Shown here: piece by piece, positions 13,885 through 21,491 of the stretch
Layout: every line of letters starts with the position of its first letter
Position numbering within the stretch: position 1 is the stretch's first letter
Notes under the pieces: model-generated
Told to the model about the DNA's origin: nothing
What the model saw: only the letters and a program-made list of their open reading frames with translations
Databases searched by the model: none
Made by a program: the position numbers and the translations under genes
Origin: an uncultured Clostridia bacterium
GTDB taxonomy: Bacteria > Bacillota > Clostridia > TANB77 > CAG-508
NCBI GenBank assembly: GCA_934131055.1
Contig: CAKOZB010000005.1
Span: 1 to 22,177 of the forward strand
DNA: 22,177 bases
Reading direction: 5' to 3'

Positions 13885-14892
13885 ATGAAGAAAGCAAAAA
13901 AAGCAGAAAATCCAATACGTAAAATAATTGGTATTTGCTTAATACTACTATTCGTAATGGGCGTTGGAGTTATGGCGTCAAATGCTAAACTTTACAACGT
14001 TAAAATAATTCTTTCAAATGGTTATATAATGAATGTAACAACATCTAAAACAAAGGTATCAGAAATATTAGATGAAAACCACATAATATTATTACCAGAA
14101 GAAAGCGTTATACCAAATGAAGATAGCGAATTATCAGACAATAAAACAATAAAAATATCTAAAGATGAACAACAAACAGTTGAAGTTGCTGAAAATGCAG
14201 AAACATCAGAGAATGTTACAGTAGAAACTCTATTAAAATCTTACGATTCAATCGTAGAAAAATTAGAAACAGTACAAGTAACAATTCCATACGAAACAAT
14301 TACAAAAGATGTTTCAAACAATGACTCAAATAAAAGAGAAACCGTTGTACAAAAAGGTAAAGACGGATTAAAAGAAGTAACTTACAAAGTAAAATATCAA
14401 AATGATGTTGAAATTGAAAGAACAGAAATTTCTTCTAACATAATAGAAGAACCAGTTGACAAAATTATAGAAATTAGAAAAACTATAACAAACAGAAGCA
14501 CAAGAAGCTCATCAGTTTCTTATAGTAATGGTGTATGGACATATTCAAGTGAGGAATTTGACTTATTATGTGCCATAACAGCACAAGAATGTAGCTCAAG
14601 CTACGAGGGTGCTTTAGCTGTTATAACAACAGCATGTAACAGAGCAGAGAGCTCAAGATGGGCTAAAAATGGTTCAGACCCATTAAGCCAATACAAGGCT
14701 CCAGGACAATTCTGTTATTCAATAGATAGTTATTGGAAAAGAAGACTAAACGGTAACTATTCATCTGTAGTTGCACAAGCAGTTACAGACGCATTAAACG
14801 GAAAAAGAAACCACAATTACTTATCATTTAGATCAGCAGGATATGCTTCAGGTGAGTACATTGGAGGAAACGTATATTTCAATGCAAAATAA
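13885..14892 (+). CDS. YabE-like DUF348-G5 protein with SleB-type hydrolase domain
   Basis: This 335-residue exported protein is likely a peptidoglycan hydrolase. A membrane or signal segment spans about 13-31. One DUF348 domain (about 37-90; NVKIILSNGYIMNVTTSKTK) is followed by a G5 domain (about 125-200; VTIPYETITKDV, GKDGLKEVTYKVKY). The C-terminal domain (about 225-335) matches Hydrolase_2, the SleB/CwlJ cortex-lytic fold, with probable catalytic Glu235 in ITAQECSSSYEGALAVI, then KAPGQFCY and KRNHNYLSFRSAG. YabE-type proteins more often end in a 3D or resuscitation-factor-like domain, so a SleB end with the DUF348-G5 front is worth noting. AAAGGAGG is 12 nt before the ATG. A perfect vegetative promoter suggests strong expression in growing cells rather than only in the forespore. 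Confidence 0.88.
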   Translation: MKKAKKAENPIRKIIGICLILLFVMGVGVMASNAKLYNVKIILSNGYIMNVTTSKTKVSEILDENHIILLPEESVIPNEDSELSDNKTIKISKDEQQTVEVAENAETSENVTVETLLKSYDSIVEKLETVQVTIPYETITKDVSNNDSNKRETVVQKGKDGLKEVTYKVKYQNDVEIERTEISSNIIEEPVDKIIEIRKTITNRSTRSSSVSYSNGVWTYSSEEFDLLCAITAQECSSSYEGALAVITTACNRAESSRWAKNGSDPLSQYKAPGQFCYSIDSYWKRRLNGNYSSVVAQAVTDALNGKRNHNYLSFRSAGYASGEYIGGNVYFNAK

Positions 14893-14894
14893 TT

Positions 14895-14934
14895 AATTGC
14901 GCTTAGGATAAGAAAACTTATTTTAAGCGCAATT
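14895..14934 (+). terminator. Strong hairpin, probable terminator
   Basis: AATTGCGCTTA (14895-14905) and TAAGCGCAATT (14924-14934) are a perfect 11-bp stem. An inner ATAAG/CTTAT pairing around AAAA extends it. It starts 3 bp after the stop codon. The tail ATTGTATTC is only mildly T-rich. Confidence 0.75.
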
Positions 14935-14981
14935 ATTGTATTCAGCTTGCTATTTGGACTTACATATAGTAAAATGTACCT

Positions 14982-15106
14982 AGTTGAAAAATAATTAGAA
15001 TTTTGTCTGCGTCAAATCTTATCGAAAACGCGGTTACATACATAAAGTATGCGCCCTTGCCTGTTAGATTTCGTTTTCCTTGTCAAAATTTAATTCTTTT
15101 CCAACT
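14982..15106. repeat. 125-bp palindromic element C
   Basis: Left end AGTTGAAAAATAATTAGAAT (then TTTG) is inverted at the right end, which reads AGTTGGAAAAGAATTAAATT (then TTG) on the minus strand, ending at 15106. The centre is less AT-rich and contains CATAC-ATAAA-GTATG within GG...CC. Ends resemble elements A and B. It lies between the YabE/SleB-like gene and exoA, and ends 9 bp before the exoA ribosome binding site. Confidence 0.6.
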
Positions 15107-15129
15107 TTGAGTTTTGAGGAGGATAAAAC

Positions 15130-15885
15130 ATGAGACTAATATCTTGGAACGTAAATGGACTAAGAGCGGTTATGAATAAAGGCTTTAACGATTTTTTTGA
15201 AAGCATAGATGCAGATATATTTTGTATTCAAGAAACGAAATTACAAGAAGGTCAAATTGAGTATAAGCCAGATGGATATTTCGTATATTGGAATAGTGCC
15301 GTGAAAAAAGGCTATTCTGGTACAGCCGTATTCTCTAAAATAGAGCCTAAAAACGTAACTTATGGAATTAATATAGAAGAACATGACCACGAAGGACGAG
15401 TTATAACATTGGAATTTGAAAAATTCTATCTTGTAAATTGCTATACTCCAAATTCACAAAGAGAGCTTACAAGATTAGACTATAGAATGAAATGGGAAAA
15501 TGATTTTAGAGAATATTTAAAAGAATTAAACACAAAAAAACCAGTAATTTTATGCGGAGATTTGAATGTTGCACATAATGAAATAGACTTAAAAAATCCA
15601 ACTTCAAACAGACACAATGCAGGTTTCACTGATGAAGAAAGAGGGCAGATGACAAATCTTCTAAATGCAGGTTTTGTGGATTCATTTAGATATTTGTATC
15701 CAGACAAAGCAGGAATATATTCATGGTGGTCATACATGTTCCATGCCAGAGAAAACAATGCAGGCTGGAGAATCGACTATTTTATCACATCTGCTTCAAT
15801 AAAGGAAAAAATACAAGACAGCAAAATACATACAGAAGTATTTGGAAGCGACCATTGTCCGGTTGAACTAGATATAGAACTATAA
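15130..15885 (+). CDS. exoA: Exodeoxyribonuclease III / AP endonuclease
   Basis: This 251-residue enzyme of the XthA/ExoA family cleaves abasic sites and degrades 3' ends in base excision repair. The fold's landmark motifs are all present: MRLISWNVNGLRA at the start, CIQETKLQ with catalytic Glu35, VNCYTPNS, ILCGDLNVAHNEIDL, AGWRIDYF and the final GSDHCPVELDI with the active-site Asp-His pair. Length is typical. GAGGAGG (15116-15122) is 7 nt before the ATG. The next gene starts 25 bp downstream with no terminator between, so the two are probably cotranscribed. Confidence 0.96.
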   Translation: MRLISWNVNGLRAVMNKGFNDFFESIDADIFCIQETKLQEGQIEYKPDGYFVYWNSAVKKGYSGTAVFSKIEPKNVTYGINIEEHDHEGRVITLEFEKFYLVNCYTPNSQRELTRLDYRMKWENDFREYLKELNTKKPVILCGDLNVAHNEIDLKNPTSNRHNAGFTDEERGQMTNLLNAGFVDSFRYLYPDKAGIYSWWSYMFHARENNAGWRIDYFITSASIKEKIQDSKIHTEVFGSDHCPVELDIEL

Positions 15886-15910
15886 TAAAATTAAGAAAGG
15901 GTACATCAAT

Positions 15911-17041
15911 ATGAAAAAAGAAAAAAATGATATAAAGATATGGTTATTCTGGTTTTCACTTGCAGTAGCAATAATAGCAGCATATAACATATTAGGAAAT
16001 TTAGCAGGAGTGGCTCAAATAATAGGAAGCATACTTGGAGCAATAATGCCATTCTGTGTAGGATTATTAATAGCATACATATTATACATGCCATGCAGAA
16101 GCATAGAAACGTTGTTTAAAAAATCAAAGAAAAAAAGCTTCGTAAACAAACATGCAAGAGGATTAAGCATATTAACAACATATATAATTGCACTTATAGT
16201 AATTGTAATAATTTTAAACGTAATAATTCCAATTGTAGTACAAAGTTTGACAGATTTATTTACAAATCTACCAGGCTACTACAATAGTGTTACGGAAAAA
16301 ATAAATGAACTTCCAGAAGATAATATTTTAAGAAGCGAAAAAGCCACCGAAATAATAAATAACATAAAAAATATTGATTTTACAGCATTATTCAATATGG
16401 AAAGAATTCAGCAATATATTAAGAGCTTCATAAGTGCAATGGAGACAATACTAGATGCATTCATTGCTGTAATAGTTTCTGTATACATATTAGCACAGAG
16501 AAACGCAATAATAAGATTCTTATCAAAATTTACAAAAGCAATTGTCTCAGAAAATGCATATGAAAAAATTAAAAAATATTTCATGAAATCAAACAGTGTA
16601 TTCTTCAAATTCCTAACAAGCCAAGTGCTAGATGCAATATTAGTAGGAGTATTAGTATCAGTTGCATTATCAATACTACAAGTAAAATATGCAGTACTAT
16701 TAGGCTTTATGATAGGACTATTTAACCTAATACCATACTTTGGAGCAATAGTAGCAGTTGTAATTGCAATACTAATCACAGTATTAACAGGTGGAATTGG
16801 AAAAGCCTTATTAATGACAGTAGTTGTAGTAATATTACAGCAAATAGATGCAAACATAATAAACCCTAAAATAGTAGGAGACTCACTAGAAATTAGCCAG
16901 TTACTTGTAATATTTGCAGTAACACTAGGAGGAGCATACTTTGGAGTAATTGGAATGTTCTTAGCAGTACCAGTAGCAACAGTAATAAAATTAATAATAG
17001 AAGACTTCATAGAAGAAAGAGAAAAAAGCAAAGGAATATAA
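15911..17041 (+). CDS. AI-2E family transporter (UPF0118)
   Basis: The 376-residue polytopic membrane protein belongs to the AI-2 exporter-like / PerM / UPF0118 family. There are about seven to eight hydrophobic segments. A hydrophilic stretch near 110-165 contains LFTNLPGYYNSVTEKINELP. The conserved core is FMIGLFNLIPYFGAIVAVV (about 270-290), and the C-terminal part carries ANIINPKIVGDSLEISQLLV, both highly typical. Substrates differ across the family (autoinducer-2, Na+/H+ antiport), so no substrate is claimed. AAGAAAGGG is about 9 nt before the ATG. It sits behind exoA in a probable two-gene unit. Confidence 0.92.
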   Translation: MKKEKNDIKIWLFWFSLAVAIIAAYNILGNLAGVAQIIGSILGAIMPFCVGLLIAYILYMPCRSIETLFKKSKKKSFVNKHARGLSILTTYIIALIVIVIILNVIIPIVVQSLTDLFTNLPGYYNSVTEKINELPEDNILRSEKATEIINNIKNIDFTALFNMERIQQYIKSFISAMETILDAFIAVIVSVYILAQRNAIIRFLSKFTKAIVSENAYEKIKKYFMKSNSVFFKFLTSQVLDAILVGVLVSVALSILQVKYAVLLGFMIGLFNLIPYFGAIVAVVIAILITVLTGGIGKALLMTVVVVILQQIDANIINPKIVGDSLEISQLLVIFAVTLGGAYFGVIGMFLAVPVATVIKLIIEDFIEEREKSKGI

Positions 17042-17087
17042 AAAATAAAATTTCTGCTACATTTGACCAAAAAAACGCCAACTCCTA

Positions 17088-17117
17088 TTGACAAAAATGA
17101 AGCAAGTAGTTTATAAT
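17088..17117 (+). promoter_or_regulatory. Sigma-A promoter of the rpsU operon
   Basis: TTGACA (17088-17093) and TATAAT (17112-17117) are both consensus, with an 18-bp spacer. The leader before rpsU would be about 85 nt. Confidence 0.85.
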
Positions 17118-17208
17118 AATAGGCATGTAAAGATTTATGTGCTAAGAAAATTAGAACATATAAAATCCCATACGAATGCTACAGCGCACCGGAAGGAGGG
17201 GAATATCA

Positions 17209-17379
17209 ATGTCAGAAGTTAAAGTAAATAATGGAAATATAGAAGATGCCTTAAAAAGATTTAAGAGACAATGTGCCAGAAATGGAGTATTACAAGAGGT
17301 ACGCAAAAGAGAACATTATGAAAAACCTAGTGTAAAGAGAAAGAAAAAGTCAGAGGCAGCTAGAAAAAGAAAATTTTAA
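17209..17379 (+). CDS. rpsU: 30S ribosomal protein S21
   Basis: The product is 56 residues, beginning [20 protein letters not shown] and ending in the Lys/Arg-rich [14 protein letters not shown], the standard S21 pattern. The frame extends upstream to an ATG at 17176, but AAGGAGG (17193-17199) lies inside that extension and 9 nt before the ATG at 17209, which also gives the normal S21 N-terminus. rpsU followed by yqeY is a common Firmicutes arrangement. Confidence 0.97.
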   Translation: MSEVKVNNGNIEDALKRFKRQCARNGVLQEVRKREHYEKPSVKRKKKSEAARKRKF

Positions 17380-17398
17380 TTATTAATAAGAGAAAAGA

Positions 17399-17444
17399 GG
17401 CGTTTTCAAAATATATGTAATATTTTGGAAGCGCTTTTGTATTT
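17399..17444 (+). terminator. 16-bp hairpin with T-rich tail between rpsU and yqeY
   Basis: 17399-17414 pairs with 17420-17435 over 16 consecutive positions (several G-U) around loop ATGTA. The tail TTTTGTATTT follows the GCGCT arm. It lies only 20 bp after rpsU and before yqeY, for which no separate promoter is obvious. Partial termination would give more rpsU than yqeY transcript. Confidence 0.8.
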
Positions 17445-17477
17445 AAAATTAAATAAAATATAAAGGAGTTGGATAAA

Positions 17478-17918
17478 ATGTTAAAAGAAAAATTATTAGA
17501 AGATTTAAAAGATGCTATGAAAACAAAAAATGTAAACAAGAAGAATGCGGTTCAAATGGTTAGAACAGCAATATTACAAATTGAAAAAGACAAGGGAATA
17601 GAAGTTAGCGACGAGCAAATATTAGGAATTGTTGCTAAAGAAGTAAAAACAAGAAAAGATGCAATTGCAGAATACGAGCAAGCAAATAGAGAAGATTTAA
17701 TAGAAAAGGCAAACGAAGAAATAAAGGCTCTAGAAGAGTATTTACCAAAACAATTAACTGACGAAGAATTAGTTGCAGAAGTTAAGAAGGTAATAGAGAA
17801 ATTAAACGCAACATCTATGAAAGACATGGGACCTGTAATGAAAGAAGCAAAGGCTACAATAGGAGCTCAAGCTGACGGAAAAAGAATAAACGAAGTTGTA
17901 AAGAGTTTGTTAGCATAG
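17478..17918 (+). CDS. yqeY: YqeY / GatB-YqeY domain protein
   Basis: The predicted product is a 146-residue YqeY-family protein. This is the stand-alone form of the tail domain also found in the GatB amidotransferase subunit, thought to contact tRNA. Characteristic blocks are MKTKNVNKKNAVQMVRTAI, EYEQANREDLIEKANEEIK, EEYLPKQLTDEEL and the C-terminal KDMGPVMKEAKATIGAQADG. AAAGGAG (17462-17468) is 9 nt before the ATG at 17478; an in-frame TTG at 17469 abuts the site and is rejected. The M16 genes follow after 40 bp without a terminator. Confidence 0.93.
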   Translation: MLKEKLLEDLKDAMKTKNVNKKNAVQMVRTAILQIEKDKGIEVSDEQILGIVAKEVKTRKDAIAEYEQANREDLIEKANEEIKALEEYLPKQLTDEELVAEVKKVIEKLNATSMKDMGPVMKEAKATIGAQADGKRINEVVKSLLA

Positions 17919-17958
17919 ACTTTTAGTAAAATGAAAATGGAAAGGAATTTATTATAAT

Positions 17959-19230
17959 ATGTCGATTACTACCACAGAATTAATGGAAGGCGTAAAGCTT
18001 CATAAAATAGATACAAAAAAATATAAAACAAATTTATTGGCAATATATCTTACTTCAAAACTTGATAGAAAGCATGTTACAGAGAATGCGCTAATGCTTG
18101 CTATTCTTAGAAGAGGGACAAACAAATTAAAGACACAAGAAGATATAAATATAAAATTAGAAGAGTTATATGGTGCAGATTTTAACTGTGGAATAGATAA
18201 ACTATGCAATGATAGTGTATTCAAATTTTATATGGAATCTTTAAATGACGAATTTTTATATGAAAAAGAAAATGTTTTAGAACAAGGTACTCAAATGCTA
18301 TTTGACATAGTATTTAGTCCGCTTACTGAAAATGGAATGTTTAATGAAGAGTATTTTAATAGTGAGAAAGAAAATCTAAGACAAATAATCAGAAGTAGAA
18401 AAGATAATAAAGGTGCATATGCATATTCTAGATGTATAGAAGAAATGTATAAAGATGAGCCATATGGTTTGTTTACGTATGGTTATGAGGAAGATTTGGA
18501 CAAGATTACAAATAAAGAATTATACACTGCATATTTAGAAATGTTAAAAAACAGTAAAATAGATATTTTTGTGTCTGGAAATTTCTCAGAAGGAAACAGT
18601 AATGTAAACGAGATAATCAAGAAACAAATGAATGAGAAAAATGTTCAGCCAAGAAATATTGATGTATATGTAGAAAATGAAGTAAAAGAACCAGTGGCAG
18701 AAAAGGTTGTAAGAGAAACAATGGACGTTTCTCAAGGAAAACTTGTAATAGGACTAGATGTTACAAAACTTGAGCCAGAAGATAAAGCGGTAGCATCTGT
18801 TTATAATGCTATTTTAGGTGGTGGAGCAAACTCAAAATTGTTCCAAAATGTAAGAGAAAAAGCAAGCTTAGCATATAGTGCAGGTTCATTATATATTAAA
18901 AACAAAAACAGCATAGTGATAAGAAGTGGAATAGAACAGAAAAACTATGAAAAAGCTCTTGAAATAATCGAGAAACAAATAGATGACATGAAACGAGGTA
19001 ATTTCGATGAGACCGATATGAAGAATGCAAAACAGCTTATAGTTGCAAGCTTTAAATCTATGGAAGATGAACAAGATTCGACAATTTCTTATTATTTCGG
19101 AAAAGAAATGGAACAAGAAAATGCCGACATTGCAACATATATCAGCAAAATAGAAAACGTTACAAAAGAGCAGATAGTTAGAGTTGCACAAAATGTTACT
19201 ATTAATACTATATATTTTTTGAGTAAATAG
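17959..19230 (+). CDS. M16 family protein lacking the zinc site, YmfF-like
   Basis: The 423-residue protein aligns by eye with YmfF-type M16 proteins: GVKLHKIDTKKYKTNLLAIY at the start, then NALMLAILRRGTNKLKTQED and ELYGADFNCGIDK. Where active M16 enzymes have HxxEH, this protein has none, so it is probably not a catalyst alone. It keeps the C-terminal substrate-anchoring motif ANSKLFQNVREKASLAYS with Arg299 and Tyr306. The next gene has the reverse combination, so they likely form a heterodimeric peptidase. AAAGGA is 12 nt before the ATG. Probably cytoplasmic, as no signal peptide is seen. Confidence 0.88.
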   Translation: MSITTTELMEGVKLHKIDTKKYKTNLLAIYLTSKLDRKHVTENALMLAILRRGTNKLKTQEDINIKLEELYGADFNCGIDKLCNDSVFKFYMESLNDEFLYEKENVLEQGTQMLFDIVFSPLTENGMFNEEYFNSEKENLRQIIRSRKDNKGAYAYSRCIEEMYKDEPYGLFTYGYEEDLDKITNKELYTAYLEMLKNSKIDIFVSGNFSEGNSNVNEIIKKQMNEKNVQPRNIDVYVENEVKEPVAEKVVRETMDVSQGKLVIGLDVTKLEPEDKAVASVYNAILGGGANSKLFQNVREKASLAYSAGSLYIKNKNSIVIRSGIEQKNYEKALEIIEKQIDDMKRGNFDETDMKNAKQLIVASFKSMEDEQDSTISYYFGKEMEQENADIATYISKIENVTKEQIVRVAQNVTINTIYFLSK

Positions 19231-19252
19231 AAAAAACAGGAAGGAAAAGTTT

Positions 19253-20533
19253 ATGAGAGAAATAGAAAACAAAAATATTAAAGAAAAGTGCTATATGGAA
19301 AAGCTAGAAAATGGCTTGCAAGTTATAATAATTCCTAAAAAAGAAATTCAAAAAAAATATATTATTTGGGCCACAAAATTTGGTTCAATAGACAATACAT
19401 TTATAGATAGCACAACAGGAGAAAAAGTTGTAATTCCAGATGGAGTTGCTCATTTCTTAGAACACAAAATGTTCGAGCAAAAAAATGGTGTAGATAGTTT
19501 ATATGTATTAATGGCTCTGGGATTAGATGCAAACGCATATACAACAAATGACCACACAGCATATTTGTTTGAGTGTACAGACCATTTTTATGAGGGATTA
19601 GACGAGCTAATGGATTATGTGCAAAATCCATATTTCACAGATCAAAATGTTGAAAAGGAAAAAGGCATAATTGGACAAGAAATAGGAATGTATGATGATG
19701 ATCCAGGCTGGCAGTTATATATAAATGCTATGGATTGTTTGTACGAGAAAAATCCAATCAAAGTAGATACAGCAGGAACTGTTGAAACTATATCTGGAAT
19801 AAATCCGGAGATGTTGTATAAATGTTATAATACGTTCTATCATCCAAGCAACATGGTATTGACCGTTGTTGGAGATTTTGAACCAGAAGCAATTCTTGCA
19901 GAGATAAAGAAACGTTTAAAAGACAATGAAGCACGTGGAGAAATAACAAGAATATATCCAGAAGAAAAGCTAGAAATAAATAAAAAATATGCAGAAAAAG
20001 AAATGGAAGTAAGCTTGCCATTATTCATGATAGGTTTCAAAGACAATATTAAAGATAAATATAATGAAGTTGTAAAAAGACACATCGCAATTGAAATAAT
20101 ACTAAACATATTAATAGGAAAAAGCTCTAATTTATACAATGAGCTATATAAAGAAGGATATTTATTATCTCAGCCAGATTTAGAATATGAATTTGGAAAT
20201 GAATATTCACATGTACTAATCGGAGGCCAGTCAAAAAATCCGCAAAAAGTGTATGAAAAAATTGCAGAAAAAATACAAGAAATGAAAAACAACGATATTA
20301 ATGTGCGAGAATTCGAAAGAATAAAAAAGAAAATATATGGAGACTATGCTGTAGAATACAATAATGTAGCAGACATCGGCAGAATGTTCACATCAGATTA
20401 TATAAAAGGAATAAACAGCTTCGAATACATGGATAAATTCGAAGAAATAGACGCAGAATATGCAAAACAAGTATTAAAAGAAATATTCACAGAAGACAAA
20501 ATGATTATGTCTGTGATAAAAGGAAAAAATTAA
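19253..20533 (+). CDS. M16 family zinc peptidase, YmfH-like
   Basis: The 426-residue protein carries the inverted zinc motif HFLEH (His67, Glu70, His71) in GVAHFLEHKMFEQ. A third ligand is probably Glu143 in KGIIGQEIGMYDDDPGW. In the C-terminal half, the position of the Arg/Tyr motif reads NLYNELYKEGYLLSQ, where the arginine expected before the glutamate is missing. This complements the upstream protein. YmfF/YmfH and AlbE/AlbF are known pairs of this kind. It starts 22 bp after its partner, with AGGAAAAG before the ATG. A large hairpin follows. Substrate is unknown; no bacteriocin precursor was found nearby. Confidence 0.92.
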   Translation: MREIENKNIKEKCYMEKLENGLQVIIIPKKEIQKKYIIWATKFGSIDNTFIDSTTGEKVVIPDGVAHFLEHKMFEQKNGVDSLYVLMALGLDANAYTTNDHTAYLFECTDHFYEGLDELMDYVQNPYFTDQNVEKEKGIIGQEIGMYDDDPGWQLYINAMDCLYEKNPIKVDTAGTVETISGINPEMLYKCYNTFYHPSNMVLTVVGDFEPEAILAEIKKRLKDNEARGEITRIYPEEKLEINKKYAEKEMEVSLPLFMIGFKDNIKDKYNEVVKRHIAIEIILNILIGKSSNLYNELYKEGYLLSQPDLEYEFGNEYSHVLIGGQSKNPQKVYEKIAEKIQEMKNNDINVREFERIKKKIYGDYAVEYNNVADIGRMFTSDYIKGINSFEYMDKFEEIDAEYAKQVLKEIFTEDKMIMSVIKGKN

Positions 20534-20553
20534 GTTTTAATTTATTAAGAAAT

Positions 20554-20647
20554 CAAAACATCTTCTTTTCAAAATTCAATTGGAAGTTCGACTTTGAGGA
20601 GTCCGTTAAGAACAACATATTGATATTTTGAAGAAAAGATGTTTTTG
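20554..20647 (+). terminator. Large nested hairpin after the M16 operon
   Basis: The left arm, starting CAAAACATCTTCTTTTCAAA (20554), pairs with the right arm ending GAAAAGATGTTTTTG (20647), with a few mismatches. Inside, GTTC...GAAC encloses GACT-TTGAGG-AGTC. Total span is about 94 nt, starting 20 bp after the stop codon. The right arm ends in TTTTT, so it may be the operon terminator, though it is larger than usual. Confidence 0.6.
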
Positions 20648-20896
20648 CCCCTTTTAAAACAATTAGCTGCTATATTATAAAATATGAAGTCGAATTTATT
20701 TGTCAAATTTTATTGCTTTCTGATGTATAATAATAGAATATAAAAAATAACATTATAAAAGAAAAAATATTAAAAAAATAAGTGGAAAAATGCAACACGA
20801 AAAACGGCGTAAACCATTGAAAATCCTTGACTCTAGACTATATATGTGGTATTTTGAAATAAAGGAAAAATGTGTGGAGAAAAAGGAGAAAAACAA
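20648..20896 (+). promoter_or_regulatory. Upstream region of the Spo0E-like gene
   Basis: No gene is visible. TTTGTCAAA at 20699-20707 matches the 0A-box consensus TTTGTCRAA at all nine positions, and a TATAAT follows at 20726-20731, 18 bp downstream. Nearer the gene, TTGACT (20827-20832) and TATTTT (20850-20855) with a 17-bp spacer form a candidate sigma-A promoter. The rest is AT-rich with nothing recognised. The box could be chance in AT-rich DNA. Confidence 0.4.
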
Positions 20897-21043
20897 ATGC
20901 TAAATGATAAAATTTGTAAATTAAGAGAGAAACTTAATGAAAGCATAATAAATGGAGAAGATTATAGCATAATTTATCAGTTGAGTATTGAATTAGATGA
21001 ATTAATTGCAAAATATTATGAAATATTAACAAAAAATAGTTGA
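20897..21043 (+). CDS. Spo0E-like aspartyl-phosphate phosphatase
   Basis: This is a short gene of 48 codons. The product begins MLNDKICKLREKLNESI and carries IIYQLSIELDELIAKYYEIL near residues 25-44. This matches the Spo0E family signature, a two-helix hairpin with an S-x-E-L-D core followed by LI..YY. Family members remove phosphate from Spo0A and so delay sporulation. The size is at the short end for the family. AAAAGGAGA lies about 8 nt before the ATG. Its stop codon overlaps the -35 hexamer of the next promoter. Confidence 0.85.
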   Translation: MLNDKICKLREKLNESIINGEDYSIIYQLSIELDELIAKYYEILTKNS

Positions 21044-21068
21044 CTAAAATATTTTTATTCTATATAAT
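21040..21068 (+). promoter_or_regulatory. Sigma-A promoter of the first pilin-like gene
   Basis: TTGACT (21040-21045) and TATAAT (21063-21068) are 17 bp apart. The -35 overlaps the TGA stop of the Spo0E-like gene. Start codon is 33 bp after the -10. Confidence 0.8.
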
Positions 21069-21100
21069 TGAATAAGAAAACCTAGAAAAAAGGAAAGAAA

Positions 21101-21484
21101 ATGAAGAAAAAAGTAAAAATTTTTAGTATTATAATGTTAATAATAATTACGCTATCATCATTTATGGGAACAATTGCATATGCTGGACAGGGAACAATTG
21201 ACCCGAGTAAGTATAACCCAAGTAGTGGAACTCAGGGAGAAATACCAAAAGAATTTACTAACATTGTCAATGCTATAATTACAGTTATACAAACAATAGG
21301 TATTATACTTTCTGTTATTGTAATAGCTTTGTTAGGAATTAAATACATGACAGGTAGTGTTGAAGAAAGAGCTGATTACAAAAAAACATTAATACCATTT
21401 TTAATTGGTACAGTACTTTTAACGACTGTGTCAACAGTTGTACGAATTATATATAATTTGACTACAAGTGCAATAGGTTCGTAA
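21101..21484 (+). CDS. TrbC/VirB2-like pilin-type secreted membrane protein 1
   Basis: The 127-residue precursor has a signal peptide with a likely cut after AYA (residue 28). The mature part is about 99 residues with two hydrophobic segments (about 53-75 and 96-120) joined by a short charged loop, TGSVEERADYKKTLIPF. Signal peptide plus two short helices with a charged turn is the layout of TrbC/VirB2 and T4SS_pilin proteins of conjugation-type secretion systems. Assignment rests on architecture and the TGS-E-AD-KK loop shared with the next gene. AAAGGAAAG precedes the ATG. No other secretion component is within the window. Confidence 0.75.
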   Translation: MKKKVKIFSIIMLIIITLSSFMGTIAYAGQGTIDPSKYNPSSGTQGEIPKEFTNIVNAIITVIQTIGIILSVIVIALLGIKYMTGSVEERADYKKTLIPFLIGTVLLTTVSTVVRIIYNLTTSAIGS

Positions 21485-21491
21485 AATACAG

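Noticed and set aside
16408..17094. 228-codon open frame on the minus strand
   Set aside because: It lies antisense to the clearly recognisable AI-2E family gene, and shows no family motif, consistent with a shadow frame in AT-rich DNA.
17959..20533. Bacteriocin maturation locus of the AlbE/AlbF type
   Set aside because: No precursor peptide, radical SAM enzyme or dedicated exporter is present nearby. The rpsU-yqeY context fits the YmfF/YmfH type better.
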